This document shows, one piece after another, positions 1 through 6,491 of a stretch of DNA of 10,635 bases. The position numbers and the translations under genes were made by a program. The notes below the pieces were generated by a model, which was not told where the DNA came from, did no database searches, and saw only the letters and a program-made list of their open reading frames with translations. The DNA is from an uncultured Rickettsiales bacterium (lineage in GTDB: Bacteria > Pseudomonadota > Alphaproteobacteria > Rickettsiales > UBA998): assembly GCA_937982385.1 (NCBI GenBank), contig CALJMC010000106.1, positions 1 to 10,635 of the forward strand, read 5' to 3'. Each line of letters opens with the position of its first letter. Position 1 is the stretch's first letter.

Positions 1-2
1 AT

Positions 3-668
3 ATTGAGGTGGGAGAAATTCTCATTCACCGTAAGAGTATTGATATGATTGATGCTGCGGGTGAGGTCGCTGACATTGTTCAGCAAGCCCTTAATTCTCC
101 ACATAGTAGGATTCCGTTTTGGAAGGGGAACCCTGATAATATTATTGGATTGCTCCATGCAAAAGATCTTATGAAGGTCGTTGCAGATAAGGGCGTGCAG
201 GGCATTACGCATGATATGGTGATGGAAGCGCTGCGTGAGCCATGGTTTATCCCTGAAACGACGACGTTGCGTGAGCAGCTTATGGCGTTTCGTGCACAAG
301 AACGTCATTTTTCCCATGTTATTGATGAATATGGTGATTTTCAGGGAATCATAACGCTCGAGGATATCATTGAAGAAATTGTCGGTGAGATACGCGACGA
401 GGATGATGACCCACATGAACAAGAGCCCATCGTGCCGCATAAAAAGGGTGGGTATTTGATTTGGGGGAGTGCTACCATCCGTGATATTAATCGTGAGTTA
501 GATTGGAAGCTTCCAGATGAACATGCCGCTACGGTTGCAGGTCTGGTGATGCATGAGTCGCGTTCAATCCCAGAGAAGGGTGCAAAATTCAGCTTCTATG
601 GCTATACGTTCGAAATTATAGATAAGCGCGAAAACCAAATTACTTCCGTTCGTGTGAGGAAGTTGTAG
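3..668 (+). CDS. HlyC/CorC (DUF21-type) transporter, C-terminal part, 5' end outside window
   Basis: This is the cytoplasmic half of a CNNM/CorC-like membrane protein, a family linked to divalent cation (Mg2+/Co2+) transport or efflux. The reading frame is open to the left edge, so the GTG at 9 is not the true start; full-length relatives have about 430 residues with an N-terminal DUF21 membrane domain, which is missing here. Counting from position 9, a first CBS motif covers residues about 1-57 (SRIPFWKGNPDNIIGLLHAK). A second covers about 76-133 (HVIDEYGDFQGIITLEDIIE, followed by an acidic run). The CorC/HlyC C-terminal domain covers about 146-219 (KLPDEHAATVAGLVMHE and the final beta strands). 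The PWFIPETT linker between the CBS motifs is typical of the long DUF21 form rather than short CorC. The last 29 nt overlap the end of a convergent pseudogene. The family assignment is firm; the transported ion is not known. Confidence 0.93.
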   Translation: MEVGEILIHRKSIDMIDAAGEVADIVQQALNSPHSRIPFWKGNPDNIIGLLHAKDLMKVVADKGVQGITHDMVMEALREPWFIPETTTLREQLMAFRAQERHFSHVIDEYGDFQGIITLEDIIEEIVGEIRDEDDDPHEQEPIVPHKKGGYLIWGSATIRDINRELDWKLPDEHAATVAGLVMHESRSIPEKGAKFSFYGYTFEIIDKRENQITSVRVRKL

Positions 669-1074
669 GTGGGGTGCTAGGTGTATCTAATGGTGTAAAG
701 CTTGTTAAGCTCTCAGGCGTTAGGCTTGTTCCCTCTGGAAATGTGTTGTTCAGTGCTATTGCGACTTCAGCCATCGCAATCAATTCATCTTTATTGGGGG
801 TGGTGACACTAGATTGTTCTAAGAGTTTTTTATATTCTGGCACTGTTTGGCCACTGTGATATGCGACCATAGAAATAGTATGGGATATCATAGTAAGGCT
901 TGCATTAGGAATGGAAAGCAATTCGTTTCTTTGCGCATCGGTTAGGTTTTCTAAGGTTGAAACTTTAGAAAATAATGTTTGAATGATTTTAAGATTGTTA
1001 GGGTTTTTTTAATCCTCGTCGCTCAAAATACGGTCAGCATTTACATCGACTAGTGTGTTTTTGTTATGACTCAT
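640..1074 (-). pseudogene. Small hypothetical protein interrupted by one in-frame TAA; paralogue of the gene at 1161-1556
   Basis: A frame opens at ATG 1074 behind a good ribosome site (GAGGA, 7 nt spacing) and reads 21 residues (MSHNKNTLVDVNADRILSDE, then D) to a TAA at 1011-1009. It then continues in the same frame for 122 residues to a stop at 640. Both sides align without a gap to the intact protein at 1161-1556: LVDV, LS and D before the stop, then KN, N and KII after it, and near the C-terminus EVAIAL, TFP and a xLTxExL motif. The stop falls exactly where the paralogue has Leu22, so one TTA-to-TAA change would explain it. The downstream piece also has an internal ATG (921) that could make a 93-residue fragment. 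A run of seven A follows the TAA, so a sequencing error is possible but would need two compensating changes. Function unknown; no signal peptide, membrane segment or cysteine is visible. Confidence 0.7.
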
Positions 1075-1103
1075 TTGTTTTTCCTCATCTAGCTATCGTT
1101 ATG

Positions 1104-1109
1104 AGTATA
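1104..1109 (-). promoter_or_regulatory. Candidate -10 box of the interrupted paralogue
   Basis: Read on the minus strand this is TATACT, one base off the sigma-70 consensus. Transcription would start about 23 nt before the ATG at 1074 and leave a leader containing the GAGGA ribosome site. No convincing -35 box is visible at 16-18 nt, so this is a weak call. Confidence 0.3.
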
Positions 1110-1160
1110 GTAAGAATAGGTGATGAGTGGTGTGAAGGTTTTGTGACAACTAACAGTGCT

Positions 1161-1556
1161 TTAAGAGTCTTTGTGAGATGTTTTCGATGAAGAAAGTGCC
1201 TCACCCGTTATTTCTACGCCAAACGGAAAGGTTTCCTTTAAAGCAATTGCCACCTCAATCATGGCATCAAACCCTTGCTTGTCTGGATGGTTTTCTTTAG
1301 CTAGTTCTGCCCGCAACTCTTCTAACGAAGATTTTGCAAATATTGCTGCCATGCCTGTTTTGCGAGCAATTTCCATTAAGCTTTCTTTAGGGTCTTGCAT
1401 ATAGGTTTTGCGTTCGTCGTCGGACATGCCTTGCCACTCAGCTGATTTTTCGAGCGCAGCGGTTATAATCTTCACATTATCAGAATTTTTCAAATCAATA
1501 TTGCTCAGCACGCCGTTGAAATCAACGTCTACAAGTTTGTTTGAATCATTCGTCAT
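1161..1556 (-). CDS. Hypothetical 131-aa protein, intact member of a local paralogous pair
   Basis: I do not recognise the family. The product is small, charged, soluble and mostly helical, with no signal peptide or membrane segment. The N-terminus (MTNDSNKLVDVDFNGVLSN) and a segment near the C-terminus (EVAIALKETFPFG) are the parts shared with the interrupted copy at 640-1074; the middle (about residues 35-85) has diverged. The start at 1556 is supported by AAGGA 7 nt upstream and by the matching position of the paralogue's start. The gene is divergent from the DUF6898-like gene at 1622, and the 65 nt between them hold candidate promoters for both. The 86 nt downstream, before the paralogue starts, contain no clear terminator, so read-through into the paralogue is possible. 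Confidence 0.75.
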   Translation of the reverse strand: MTNDSNKLVDVDFNGVLSNIDLKNSDNVKIITAALEKSAEWQGMSDDERKTYMQDPKESLMEIARKTGMAAIFAKSSLEELRAELAKENHPDKQGFDAMIEVAIALKETFPFGVEITGEALSSSKTSHKDS

Positions 1557-1583
1557 GTGTTTTCCTTCGTGATGTGAAGGATG

Positions 1584-1615
1584 GTTATAGCAAAATTCTT
1601 GAGCTTGGCTATAAT
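1584..1615. promoter_or_regulatory. Overlapping divergent promoters with inverted -10 boxes
   Basis: On the minus strand 1589-1584 reads TATAAC, preceded by TG at the extended -10 position, with predicted start near 1577 for the 131-aa gene (leader about 20 nt with AAGGA). On the plus strand 1610-1615 is a perfect TATAAT, with predicted start near 1622. The two boxes lie in an exact 7-bp inverted repeat, TTATAGC (1585-1591) and GCTATAA (1608-1614), separated by 16 nt. Each -10 therefore sits about where the other promoter's -35 should be, and neither -35 matches consensus. The geometry is seen directly; promoter activity is inferred. Confidence 0.45.
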
Positions 1616-1621
1616 GTTTTT

Positions 1622-1813
1622 ATGAGAGATAATGTAATCGTAGAATTTACGCAGGTTGGTAATGTGGTGAAGGTGACAGCCATATGCATGCGCACAGGTG
1701 TTGAGGTGTCTATGGTGGGTGATCCAAACGTTCCGCAGCCTCGTTTAATCCAGCTTGCCAAACAAAAGCTGAATTATGTGAAGAATAAACCTAAACCTAA
1801 GTCTAAACGCTAA
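1622..1813 (+). CDS. Small DUF6898-like protein (63 aa)
   Basis: The product has the layout I associate with the alphaproteobacterial DUF6898 proteins: a short beta-rich body (VEFTQVGNVVKVTAICMRTG, then VEVSMVGDP) followed by a basic helix (LIQLAKQKLNYVKNK) and a Lys/Pro tail. Its function is not known. An in-frame ATG exists at 1541, but it lies inside the 5' end of the opposite-strand gene, has no ribosome site and adds residues the family lacks. The ATG at 1622 has no ribosome site either, but it coincides with the start predicted from TATAAT at 1610-1615, so the mRNA may be leaderless. The gene ends 22 nt before the mechanosensitive channel and is probably co-transcribed with it. Confidence 0.75.
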   Translation: MRDNVIVEFTQVGNVVKVTAICMRTGVEVSMVGDPNVPQPRLIQLAKQKLNYVKNKPKPKSKR

Positions 1814-1835
1814 CCCAAATTTGGAGACTCCTCCC

Positions 1836-3884
1836 GTGAAGCTTCTATTTTCTTTTTTTACATTGTTGATTATGTCTTTCGCGAGCATGTCGTTGGCGCA
1901 AGATAAAGAAGCATCCGACTTTGCGGCGCAGCTTAAAGCATGGGAACAGGAAATTGTGGTGACGGATGATGTGCTCACTTCAAAGAACATGTCGGATGAT
2001 CTGTTCGAAGTGCAAAAAACATCGCTACGTGCATTGCGAGTTGACGCTGGGGCATCAGCTGAACGGCAGCGTGCTAAGCTTAAAGAGCAACAAGAGGTGT
2101 TGGCAGCATTGGGTGATGTGCCGGAGGATGAAACCCAAGAAGATGATGCTATTCGTGCAAAGCGCAATGGGTTAAATGAAGCGATTAATATCATTGATGG
2201 TCGCCTTAAACAGTCGAACCTTATTATTGCGAAGATTGACGCGCAAATTACAGCGATAGAACAGGTTCAAAGCGAACGTTCTACAAATAAATTGCTGGCT
2301 AAAGAGCCTTTTCCACTTACCTTTGCGCATATTCCTACCTTTTTCAAGGAGCTTTATCTCTATGCATCTGATGGTGCTGAATGGCTCGTCGTGTTGCTCC
2401 ATGTCGTCATTATTGGCTTCATAATCTTTGTTTCTTTTCCGATGGCTCGAAGTCTGAATGCGATGTTCACTCAGTCATCTTCTATTGAAATGCGTGCGCC
2501 ACTGAGTGCAAAGCGCATTGTCTTGGTGTCCTTGGCGGCCTATTTAGTGTTTCTGATGCGCTTTGATATGATTGCGTTGTCTGAGAATTCCATACTTGAA
2601 AACGCCTGTGAGGCGCTTGCAGCGATTTGTTTGTCGCTGGTTCTTTTCTTTGCGTTCAGGAAAATACGGTTTGTGCCGGTCATCTTTGAGGCGAAGCATG
2701 ATTTTGATCATGTAACGAGAGATTATAGTTGGTTGTATAATACAGCACGAAGAGCATTGCGTGCTGTGCTTGTAGCGGTGCCTGTGGCAGTCGTCTTGGG
2801 CTATGTGAATCTCGGGCTGTATGTGTCATTTAATATTTTTGCATCCCTGATGGCCATTATGATGTTTATTTGGCTGAGAAGTGGTTTTGCAACGCTTAAC
2901 CTTAAGCTGTCTGATAAAAAGGGCGATGAAGATAAAGAGGCGCTTTCGCCGATGTTCATTACGATTATTGAACCTATTTTGGCGTTACTATGTTTGCTCA
3001 CGGCCTTGTTCTTCTGGGGGATGACGGCGGAAGACTTCACCGCATGGGCGACCAAATATAGCAACGGTATTCCCATCGGCGATATGACGTTGGATTTTGG
3101 TAGTATCGGCTCAGCCATTATGCTTTTCTTCATGCTCTATGTGGTGATGAAGGTGATTCAGTGGTTCCTATCCAGCCGTGTTTTTCCCTATACATCCTTT
3201 GATATTGGCGTGAAAGACGCTATTATCGCGATTACTGGCTATATTGGTATCGTGATTGCATTCTTGGCGAGTATGAGTGCGTTGGGCATTGATATGTCGA
3301 AGCTTGCCATTATCGCGGGTGCGCTGTCTGTTGGTATTGGTTTTGGTTTGCAGGCTATCTTTAGTAACTTTGTCTCTGGGCTTATTTTGTTATTTGAACG
3401 CCCCGTGAAGGTGGGTGACTGGGTCGTTGTGGGAGAACATCAGGGCTTGGTGAAGAAGATTCGGGTGCGCTCGACTGAGATTGAGACTTTCTGGAATTCG
3501 TCTATCATTGTGCCTAACTCACAGCTTATCAGTGAAACCGTGACCAACTGGACACTCCATGATCGTATGGGGCGTGTGGATATTCAAGTCGGCGTTGCCT
3601 ATGGCAGTGACACCCAGAAGGTGAAAGACCTGCTGCTTCAAGTGGCGGCGGACAACCCGAATGTGCGCAAAATTCCTGCTCCATCAGTGTTGTTTTCAAA
3701 CTTCGGAGATAGTTCGCTCGATTTCGAGCTGCGCTGCTTCATTCGCAACATCCGCGATATTTATCGTGTGAGCAGCGAATTACGTTTCGCGATCGATGAT
3801 CTCTTCCGCGAGCACAACATAGAAATTCCATTCCCTCAGCGTGATGTGCATATTATTTCAAAAAATAATGAAGAAGAATCTTAA
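1836..3884 (+). CDS. MscS-family mechanosensitive ion channel with periplasmic N-terminal domain
   Basis: This is an inner-membrane, tension-gated channel releasing solutes on hypo-osmotic shock, of the large MscS class with an extra N-terminal region (DUF3772-like). I choose GTG 1836 because GGAG lies 9 nt upstream and it begins a clean signal peptide (KLLFSFFTLLIMSFASMSLA, then Q). A TTG at 1821 is in frame but would add five residues before the peptide and has no ribosome site. Numbering from 1836: signal peptide 1-22; charged helical periplasmic region 23-170; hydrophobic helices near 182-203, 226-245, 257-273, 305-325, 330-348, 375-396, 424-444 and 459-481. The MscS core starts near 487: the pore helix (IIAGALSVGIGFGLQAIFSN) with its Gly/Ala pattern, then FERPVKVGDWVVV, then the beta domain (IVPNSQLISETVTNW), and the alpha/beta cytoplasmic domain to the end. 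It lies 22 nt behind the DUF6898-like gene. Confidence 0.93.
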   Translation: MKLLFSFFTLLIMSFASMSLAQDKEASDFAAQLKAWEQEIVVTDDVLTSKNMSDDLFEVQKTSLRALRVDAGASAERQRAKLKEQQEVLAALGDVPEDETQEDDAIRAKRNGLNEAINIIDGRLKQSNLIIAKIDAQITAIEQVQSERSTNKLLAKEPFPLTFAHIPTFFKELYLYASDGAEWLVVLLHVVIIGFIIFVSFPMARSLNAMFTQSSSIEMRAPLSAKRIVLVSLAAYLVFLMRFDMIALSENSILENACEALAAICLSLVLFFAFRKIRFVPVIFEAKHDFDHVTRDYSWLYNTARRALRAVLVAVPVAVVLGYVNLGLYVSFNIFASLMAIMMFIWLRSGFATLNLKLSDKKGDEDKEALSPMFITIIEPILALLCLLTALFFWGMTAEDFTAWATKYSNGIPIGDMTLDFGSIGSAIMLFFMLYVVMKVIQWFLSSRVFPYTSFDIGVKDAIIAITGYIGIVIAFLASMSALGIDMSKLAIIAGALSVGIGFGLQAIFSNFVSGLILLFERPVKVGDWVVVGEHQGLVKKIRVRSTEIETFWNSSIIVPNSQLISETVTNWTLHDRMGRVDIQVGVAYGSDTQKVKDLLLQVAADNPNVRKIPAPSVLFSNFGDSSLDFELRCFIRNIRDIYRVSSELRFAIDDLFREHNIEIPFPQRDVHIISKNNEEES

Positions 3885-3937
3885 AAGCACTTTACAAACT
3901 ATGAGCGTTGGTTATGTATGTGACTGGATTTAACGTG

Positions 3938-4014
3938 GGGCGGTTAGCTCAGTTGGTTAGAGCGCGTCGTTGACATCGACGAGGTCGGGAGTTCGAATCT
4001 CTTACCGCCCACCA
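3938..4014 (+). tRNA. tRNA-Val (anticodon GAC)
   Basis: The cloverleaf folds fully by eye. The acceptor stem GGGCGGT (3938-3944) pairs with ACCGCCC (4004-4010). The D stem is GCTC/GAGC and the anticodon stem is CGTCG/CGACG, with loop TTGACAT giving anticodon GAC at 3972-3974. The T loop is TTCGAAT. Discriminator A at 4011 is followed by an encoded CCA (4012-4014). The T stem GGGAG/CTCTT contains two adjacent G-U pairs next to the acceptor, which is slightly weak but acceptable. The gene stands alone, 53 nt after the channel gene. Confidence 0.97.
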
Positions 4015-4061
4015 TCCTCTTCTAAATAATAGCATGTCGTCGGCGGGATGGCTTGAATTTA

Positions 4062-4101
4062 AAATCGCTTACCTTAGAAAAGTGATTTGCGATTTATTTT
4101 T
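4062..4101 (+). terminator. Weak possible terminator after the tRNA
   Basis: AAATCGC (4062-4068) pairs with GCGATTT (4089-4095) across a 20-nt loop, followed by ATTTTT. The same left arm can also pair with AAGTGATTT (4080-4088) through one G-U pair. The loop is long and the stem AT-rich, so termination would be inefficient. The rest of the roughly 220-nt noncoding stretch between the tRNA and the next gene (4015-4234) holds no ORF or RNA gene I can support apart from the promoter candidate at its right end. Confidence 0.3.
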
Positions 4102-4187
4102 GCTTTAAAGGTTTATTTCTCAATGTTTGTATGGAGTGTGTGGTGTGTCTATTAAGTCACTTTACAATAATGTTAAAGGTGATTAGG

Positions 4188-4206
4188 CTGCGCGCAGAAA
4201 TATAAT
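4188..4206 (+). promoter_or_regulatory. Candidate -10 box with adjacent palindrome (operator-like) upstream of the OmpA/BON gene
   Basis: A perfect TATAAT lies at 4201-4206, 28 nt before the ATG at 4235. Immediately upstream, at 4188-4197, is the perfect 10-bp palindrome CTGCGCGCAG, GC-rich in an otherwise AT-rich stretch and sitting in the -35/-10 spacer, where a bound regulator would block RNA polymerase. No good -35 hexamer is visible at 4177-4184, as is common for activator-dependent promoters. The sites are seen directly; regulation is inferred. Confidence 0.4.
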
Positions 4207-4234
4207 AAATTTGTAAAACATAAAGGGTTAGGCA

Positions 4235-4954
4235 ATGAAAAAGATAGTATTTATTCTTCTGCTACTCGCTGTTATCTGGTGGATGTGGCATTGTGTCTAT
4301 GGTCACAACGAGCAGATAGAAGCTGACGTAACGGAACGTGCAGGCGCAGCATTTTCTGAAAGCAAATTGAGTGGTAGCATTTCTGATGGTGCTGTGGACC
4401 TCAAAGTTGATGGTCGTGATGTGATCTTAACAGGTGTTGTTAACTCGATGGCAGAGAAAGCCACCTTGTTGAAAATAGCCCATGATACATACGGTGTTGC
4501 ACGTGTCTTTGATGAGTTGACCATTGCGGAGGCGCCCGAGCCAGAACCAGTTGTAGAGAAGATTTCTGAACCAGCCTCAGCGCCCGTAAAAACATGTTTT
4601 TCTGACATTCCAGCTTGGATGAATGCGCAGAAGATTTCTTTTGCATCTGCTCAGGCAGTTATCAACGCTAAGAGTTATGACATTCTAAATGAGATGGCTG
4701 CGCAGCTTGAGGATTGTCCTGGCGTAATGATCTCTGTTGCCGGCCATACAGACAGCGATGGTTCCGAGGGTTTGAATCAAACCTTGAGTGCCAATCGTGC
4801 GGCTGCAGTGGTGAGCTATCTTCAAGGCAAAGGTCTTGATCAAGAGATGCGCTCTGTGGGCTATGGTGAGTCTCAGCCTGTTGCAAGCAATGCAACAGGT
4901 GAAGGCAAGGCCCAAAACCGCCGCGTAGTATTTGAGATTACTGAGAAAAACTAA
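4235..4954 (+). CDS. OmpA-family envelope protein with BON domain
   Basis: A probable envelope protein that tethers a membrane to peptidoglycan. Residues 1-22 are a basic start plus a long hydrophobic, Trp-rich segment (IVFILLLLAVIWWMWHCVYG). There is no clear signal-peptidase site or lipobox, so a membrane anchor is more likely than a cleaved peptide. Residues about 27-98 form one BON-like phospholipid-binding domain (VDLKVDGRDVILTGVVNS, then a helix and VARVFDELTI). A Pro/Glu/Ala linker covers 99-118. The OmpA C-terminal domain spans about 121-239, with the peptidoglycan-binding pattern GHTDSDG (Asp173) and LSANRAAAV (Arg188), then VGYGESQPVASN and AQNRRVVFEI. Cys121 and Cys161 could form a disulfide. 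The ribosome site is weak (AGGG or TAGG before the ATG). It is the first gene of a two-gene unit, 55 nt before the helix-hairpin-helix gene. The BON+OmpA arrangement resembles mycobacterial ArfA/OmpATb in outline only. Confidence 0.88.
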   Translation: MKKIVFILLLLAVIWWMWHCVYGHNEQIEADVTERAGAAFSESKLSGSISDGAVDLKVDGRDVILTGVVNSMAEKATLLKIAHDTYGVARVFDELTIAEAPEPEPVVEKISEPASAPVKTCFSDIPAWMNAQKISFASAQAVINAKSYDILNEMAAQLEDCPGVMISVAGHTDSDGSEGLNQTLSANRAAAVVSYLQGKGLDQEMRSVGYGESQPVASNATGEGKAQNRRVVFEITEKN

Positions 4955-5009
4955 ATTTAATTTTAACAAATAGATTAACAAACATACTTTATTAAAGGAG
5001 TAGAAGATA

Positions 5010-5654
5010 ATGTCTTATCTTATTTTACAAATGTGGCTTTGCTTGCTCATAGCCTTTTTGCTTGGTGCCATTCTTGGATGTTTATGGTGTAAAATTTTCT
5101 GTTGTGGAAAAAATAAGGGTTATGACATGTCTGGGCTCAAAGAGCATGATGTGATGCCCGCATCTACCATTGCGGCGGCTCCAATTGCTGCTATGGCGCC
5201 GAAGCCTCAAGGGATGATCATTCCATTGCATCTTGATGGTGACGGTTATGATATTCAAACGCTAGAAGGAATTGGTCCGCAAACAGGCGATCAATTCCGT
5301 TCTATTGGTGTTGCAACGGTAGGTGATTACCTTCGACACTTGCATACAGCTGAACAGCGTGAAGATGCTGCAGAACGTCTAGAGATTCGCGTTAAGCCTC
5401 TTCATGGCTGGGCAACAATGGCTGATGTTCTTCGCGTGCGTGGCGTTAATCATCAATTTGCTGAGTTGCTTCATGAAAGTGGTATCCTTACGATTGGACA
5501 GCTAGCAGACTCTGATGCAGGTGCTTTGACAGCGAAGATGGAAGAGGTGAATGTTGCCGGTAAGCAGAAAATTGCACCTGAGGTTCCAACCTTTTCTGAA
5601 GTATCTTCATGGGTGAGAGAAGCTAACACTATGGATGATATCATAAGCCTTTAG
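5010..5654 (+). CDS. Membrane-anchored helix-hairpin-helix (DUF4332-like) protein
   Basis: The start is supported by AAAGGAG 9 nt upstream. Residues about 4-28 form one transmembrane helix followed by a cysteine cluster (CLWCKIFCC, Cys24-32) and lysines, so the bulk probably faces the cytoplasm. After an Ala/Pro-rich linker (50-70), two helix-hairpin-helix-type repeats follow: LEGIGPQTGDQFRSIGVATV (85-104) and LRVRGVNHQFAELLHESGIL (141-160). The segment between them (RVKPLHGWATMADVLRV) is typical of DUF4332. In other proteins such repeats bind DNA backbone or mediate protein contacts; the ligand here is unknown. Co-transcription with the BON/OmpA gene, and a strong terminator 22 nt after the stop, suggest a joint role at the envelope. 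Confidence 0.82.
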   Translation: MSYLILQMWLCLLIAFLLGAILGCLWCKIFCCGKNKGYDMSGLKEHDVMPASTIAAAPIAAMAPKPQGMIIPLHLDGDGYDIQTLEGIGPQTGDQFRSIGVATVGDYLRHLHTAEQREDAAERLEIRVKPLHGWATMADVLRVRGVNHQFAELLHESGILTIGQLADSDAGALTAKMEEVNVAGKQKIAPEVPTFSEVSSWVREANTMDDIISL

Positions 5655-5676
5655 ATATTTCTAAATTCCAAGCATT

Positions 5677-5712
5677 AAAAAGCCGTCCAGATTTGTGTCT
5701 GGGCGGCTTTTT
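5677..5712. terminator. Strong bidirectional intrinsic terminator
   Basis: AAAAAGCCGTCCAGA (5677-5691) pairs with TCTGGGCGGCTTTTT (5698-5712) over 15 bp, with one G-U wobble and a 6-nt loop. A run of A on the left and T on the right make it functional in both directions. It ends the BON/OmpA and helix-hairpin-helix unit on the plus strand and the 227-aa gene on the minus strand. Confidence 0.92.
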
Positions 5713-5723
5713 GTTGTGTAGGA

Positions 5724-5772
5724 TTCTGACTGAGGTGCTGGGGGGAAATAGGGGGGAAGACCCCAGTCAGAA
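5724..5772. repeat. Imperfect inverted repeat enclosing two G6 runs
   Basis: TTCTGACTG (5724-5732) pairs exactly with CAGTCAGAA (5764-5772). Inside lie two runs of six G (5740-5745 and 5751-5756) and a CCCC (5761-5764) that can pair with either run. An alternative fold pairs CTGGGG (5738-5743) with CCCCAG (5761-5766). The element lies between the shared terminator and the 3' end of the minus-strand gene, so it is transcribed mainly as that gene's 3' tail. Function unknown. Confidence 0.5.
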
Positions 5773-5788
5773 GAACGGAAAGACGGCT

Positions 5789-6472
5789 CTATGCTGCGTA
5801 ATGCTGCAATGTCGTCTCTATCTCAATATTTGTGTCAGCTAATGTAGCTTGCTGGTGGACACGATCGACGTCAAACCACCAGGCTAAGCCTTCAATGCTA
5901 AGGCTCTCACCGAAATATGCGGCTGTATAGACATCAAAGAATGTGCGGGCATCGCGTGATACTTCACCTTTTCCAGCCCATTGCATAGCATTATGGACAT
6001 GCGCAGAAAGCTCTTGCTCTTTGGCAGTAAAGGCGTGTTGCAAGGCTGTCGCTGATGCATATGCCTCCTCATTGGCAAGAAGCGGCGTGTAGAGCAACTC
6101 TTTGCTTGTAATTAGGGCGTCATGTGTGTGCACGAGCGCATCAATCGCATCGACGATACGGCGGGAGAAATATTCCATATAGTAAATAAACGGATTGCCA
6201 AACTCTGATGCATAATGAATAGGGGTGAGCTCGCGCATCCCTTGTGTACCGGATGAAAGTGCAAACTGAATACGGCGACCTGCCACGTTCCACTTTTCCA
6301 CATCACGGCGCATTGCTGGGACATAGCGAATGGCGGCGGTGTCTAACGCTTGCTCAGGCAAGTTCCTGTCGAGATAATCCATCAGGGCATTATCATGCTG
6401 CGAGGTGATGTGATCGTCTTTAATAGTATCTTCAGCTTCTGTCTGGCTAGGTATATGTTCAATGGTTATCAT
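5789..6472 (-). CDS. Hypothetical 227-aa soluble protein
   Basis: I do not recognise the family. The product is acidic, probably helical and cytoplasmic, with no signal peptide, membrane segment or known catalytic motif. Notable stretches are a Gln/Glu/Asp-rich start, an aromatic-rich centre (ASEFGNPFIYYMEYFSRRIV) and a C-terminal ARTFFDVYTAAYFGESLSIE followed by LAWWFDVDRV. The frame also has ATGs at 6541 and 6493. I choose 6472 because AGGAG lies 6 nt upstream and a perfect TATAAT at 6497-6492 overlaps the 6493 ATG, so a transcript from that promoter would carry only the 6472 start. GGAG before 6493 keeps a longer form possible. The gene is divergent from the 779-aa gene and shares the bidirectional terminator at its 3' end. 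Confidence 0.7.
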   Translation of the reverse strand: MITIEHIPSQTEAEDTIKDDHITSQHDNALMDYLDRNLPEQALDTAAIRYVPAMRRDVEKWNVAGRRIQFALSSGTQGMRELTPIHYASEFGNPFIYYMEYFSRRIVDAIDALVHTHDALITSKELLYTPLLANEEAYASATALQHAFTAKEQELSAHVHNAMQWAGKGEVSRDARTFFDVYTAAYFGESLSIEGLAWWFDVDRVHQQATLADTNIEIETTLQHYAA

Positions 6473-6491
6473 GTCTAACTCCTGTTGCTCC

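Noticed and set aside
1541..1621. Longer start (ATG 1541) for the DUF6898-like gene
   Set aside because: It overlaps the 5' end and ribosome site of the opposite gene, has no ribosome site of its own, and adds residues unlike the family.
1821..1835. TTG 1821 as start of the mechanosensitive channel
   Set aside because: No ribosome site precedes it, and GGAG lies after it at good spacing to GTG 1836, which begins a normal signal peptide.
1745..2194. 149-codon open frame on the minus strand over the channel gene's 5' part
   Set aside because: It is antisense to a well-supported signal peptide and helical domain; its Ser/Ala/Cys-rich translation is typical of a shadow frame.
3888..4167. Direct repeat CACTTTACAA at 3888-3897 and 4158-4167 flanking the tRNA-Val gene, possible attachment sites
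   Set aside because: Only 10 bp in AT-rich noncoding DNA, no integrase or mobile cargo between the copies, and neither copy matches the tRNA 3' end.
4303..4981. Several 68-101 codon open frames antisense to the OmpA gene
   Set aside because: No ribosome sites or recognisable products; they are fully inside a well-supported OmpA/BON gene.
5740..5756. G-quadruplex from the two G6 runs
   Set aside because: Only two runs are present; a fold within six-base runs is sterically doubtful and the CCCC nearby favours a hairpin.
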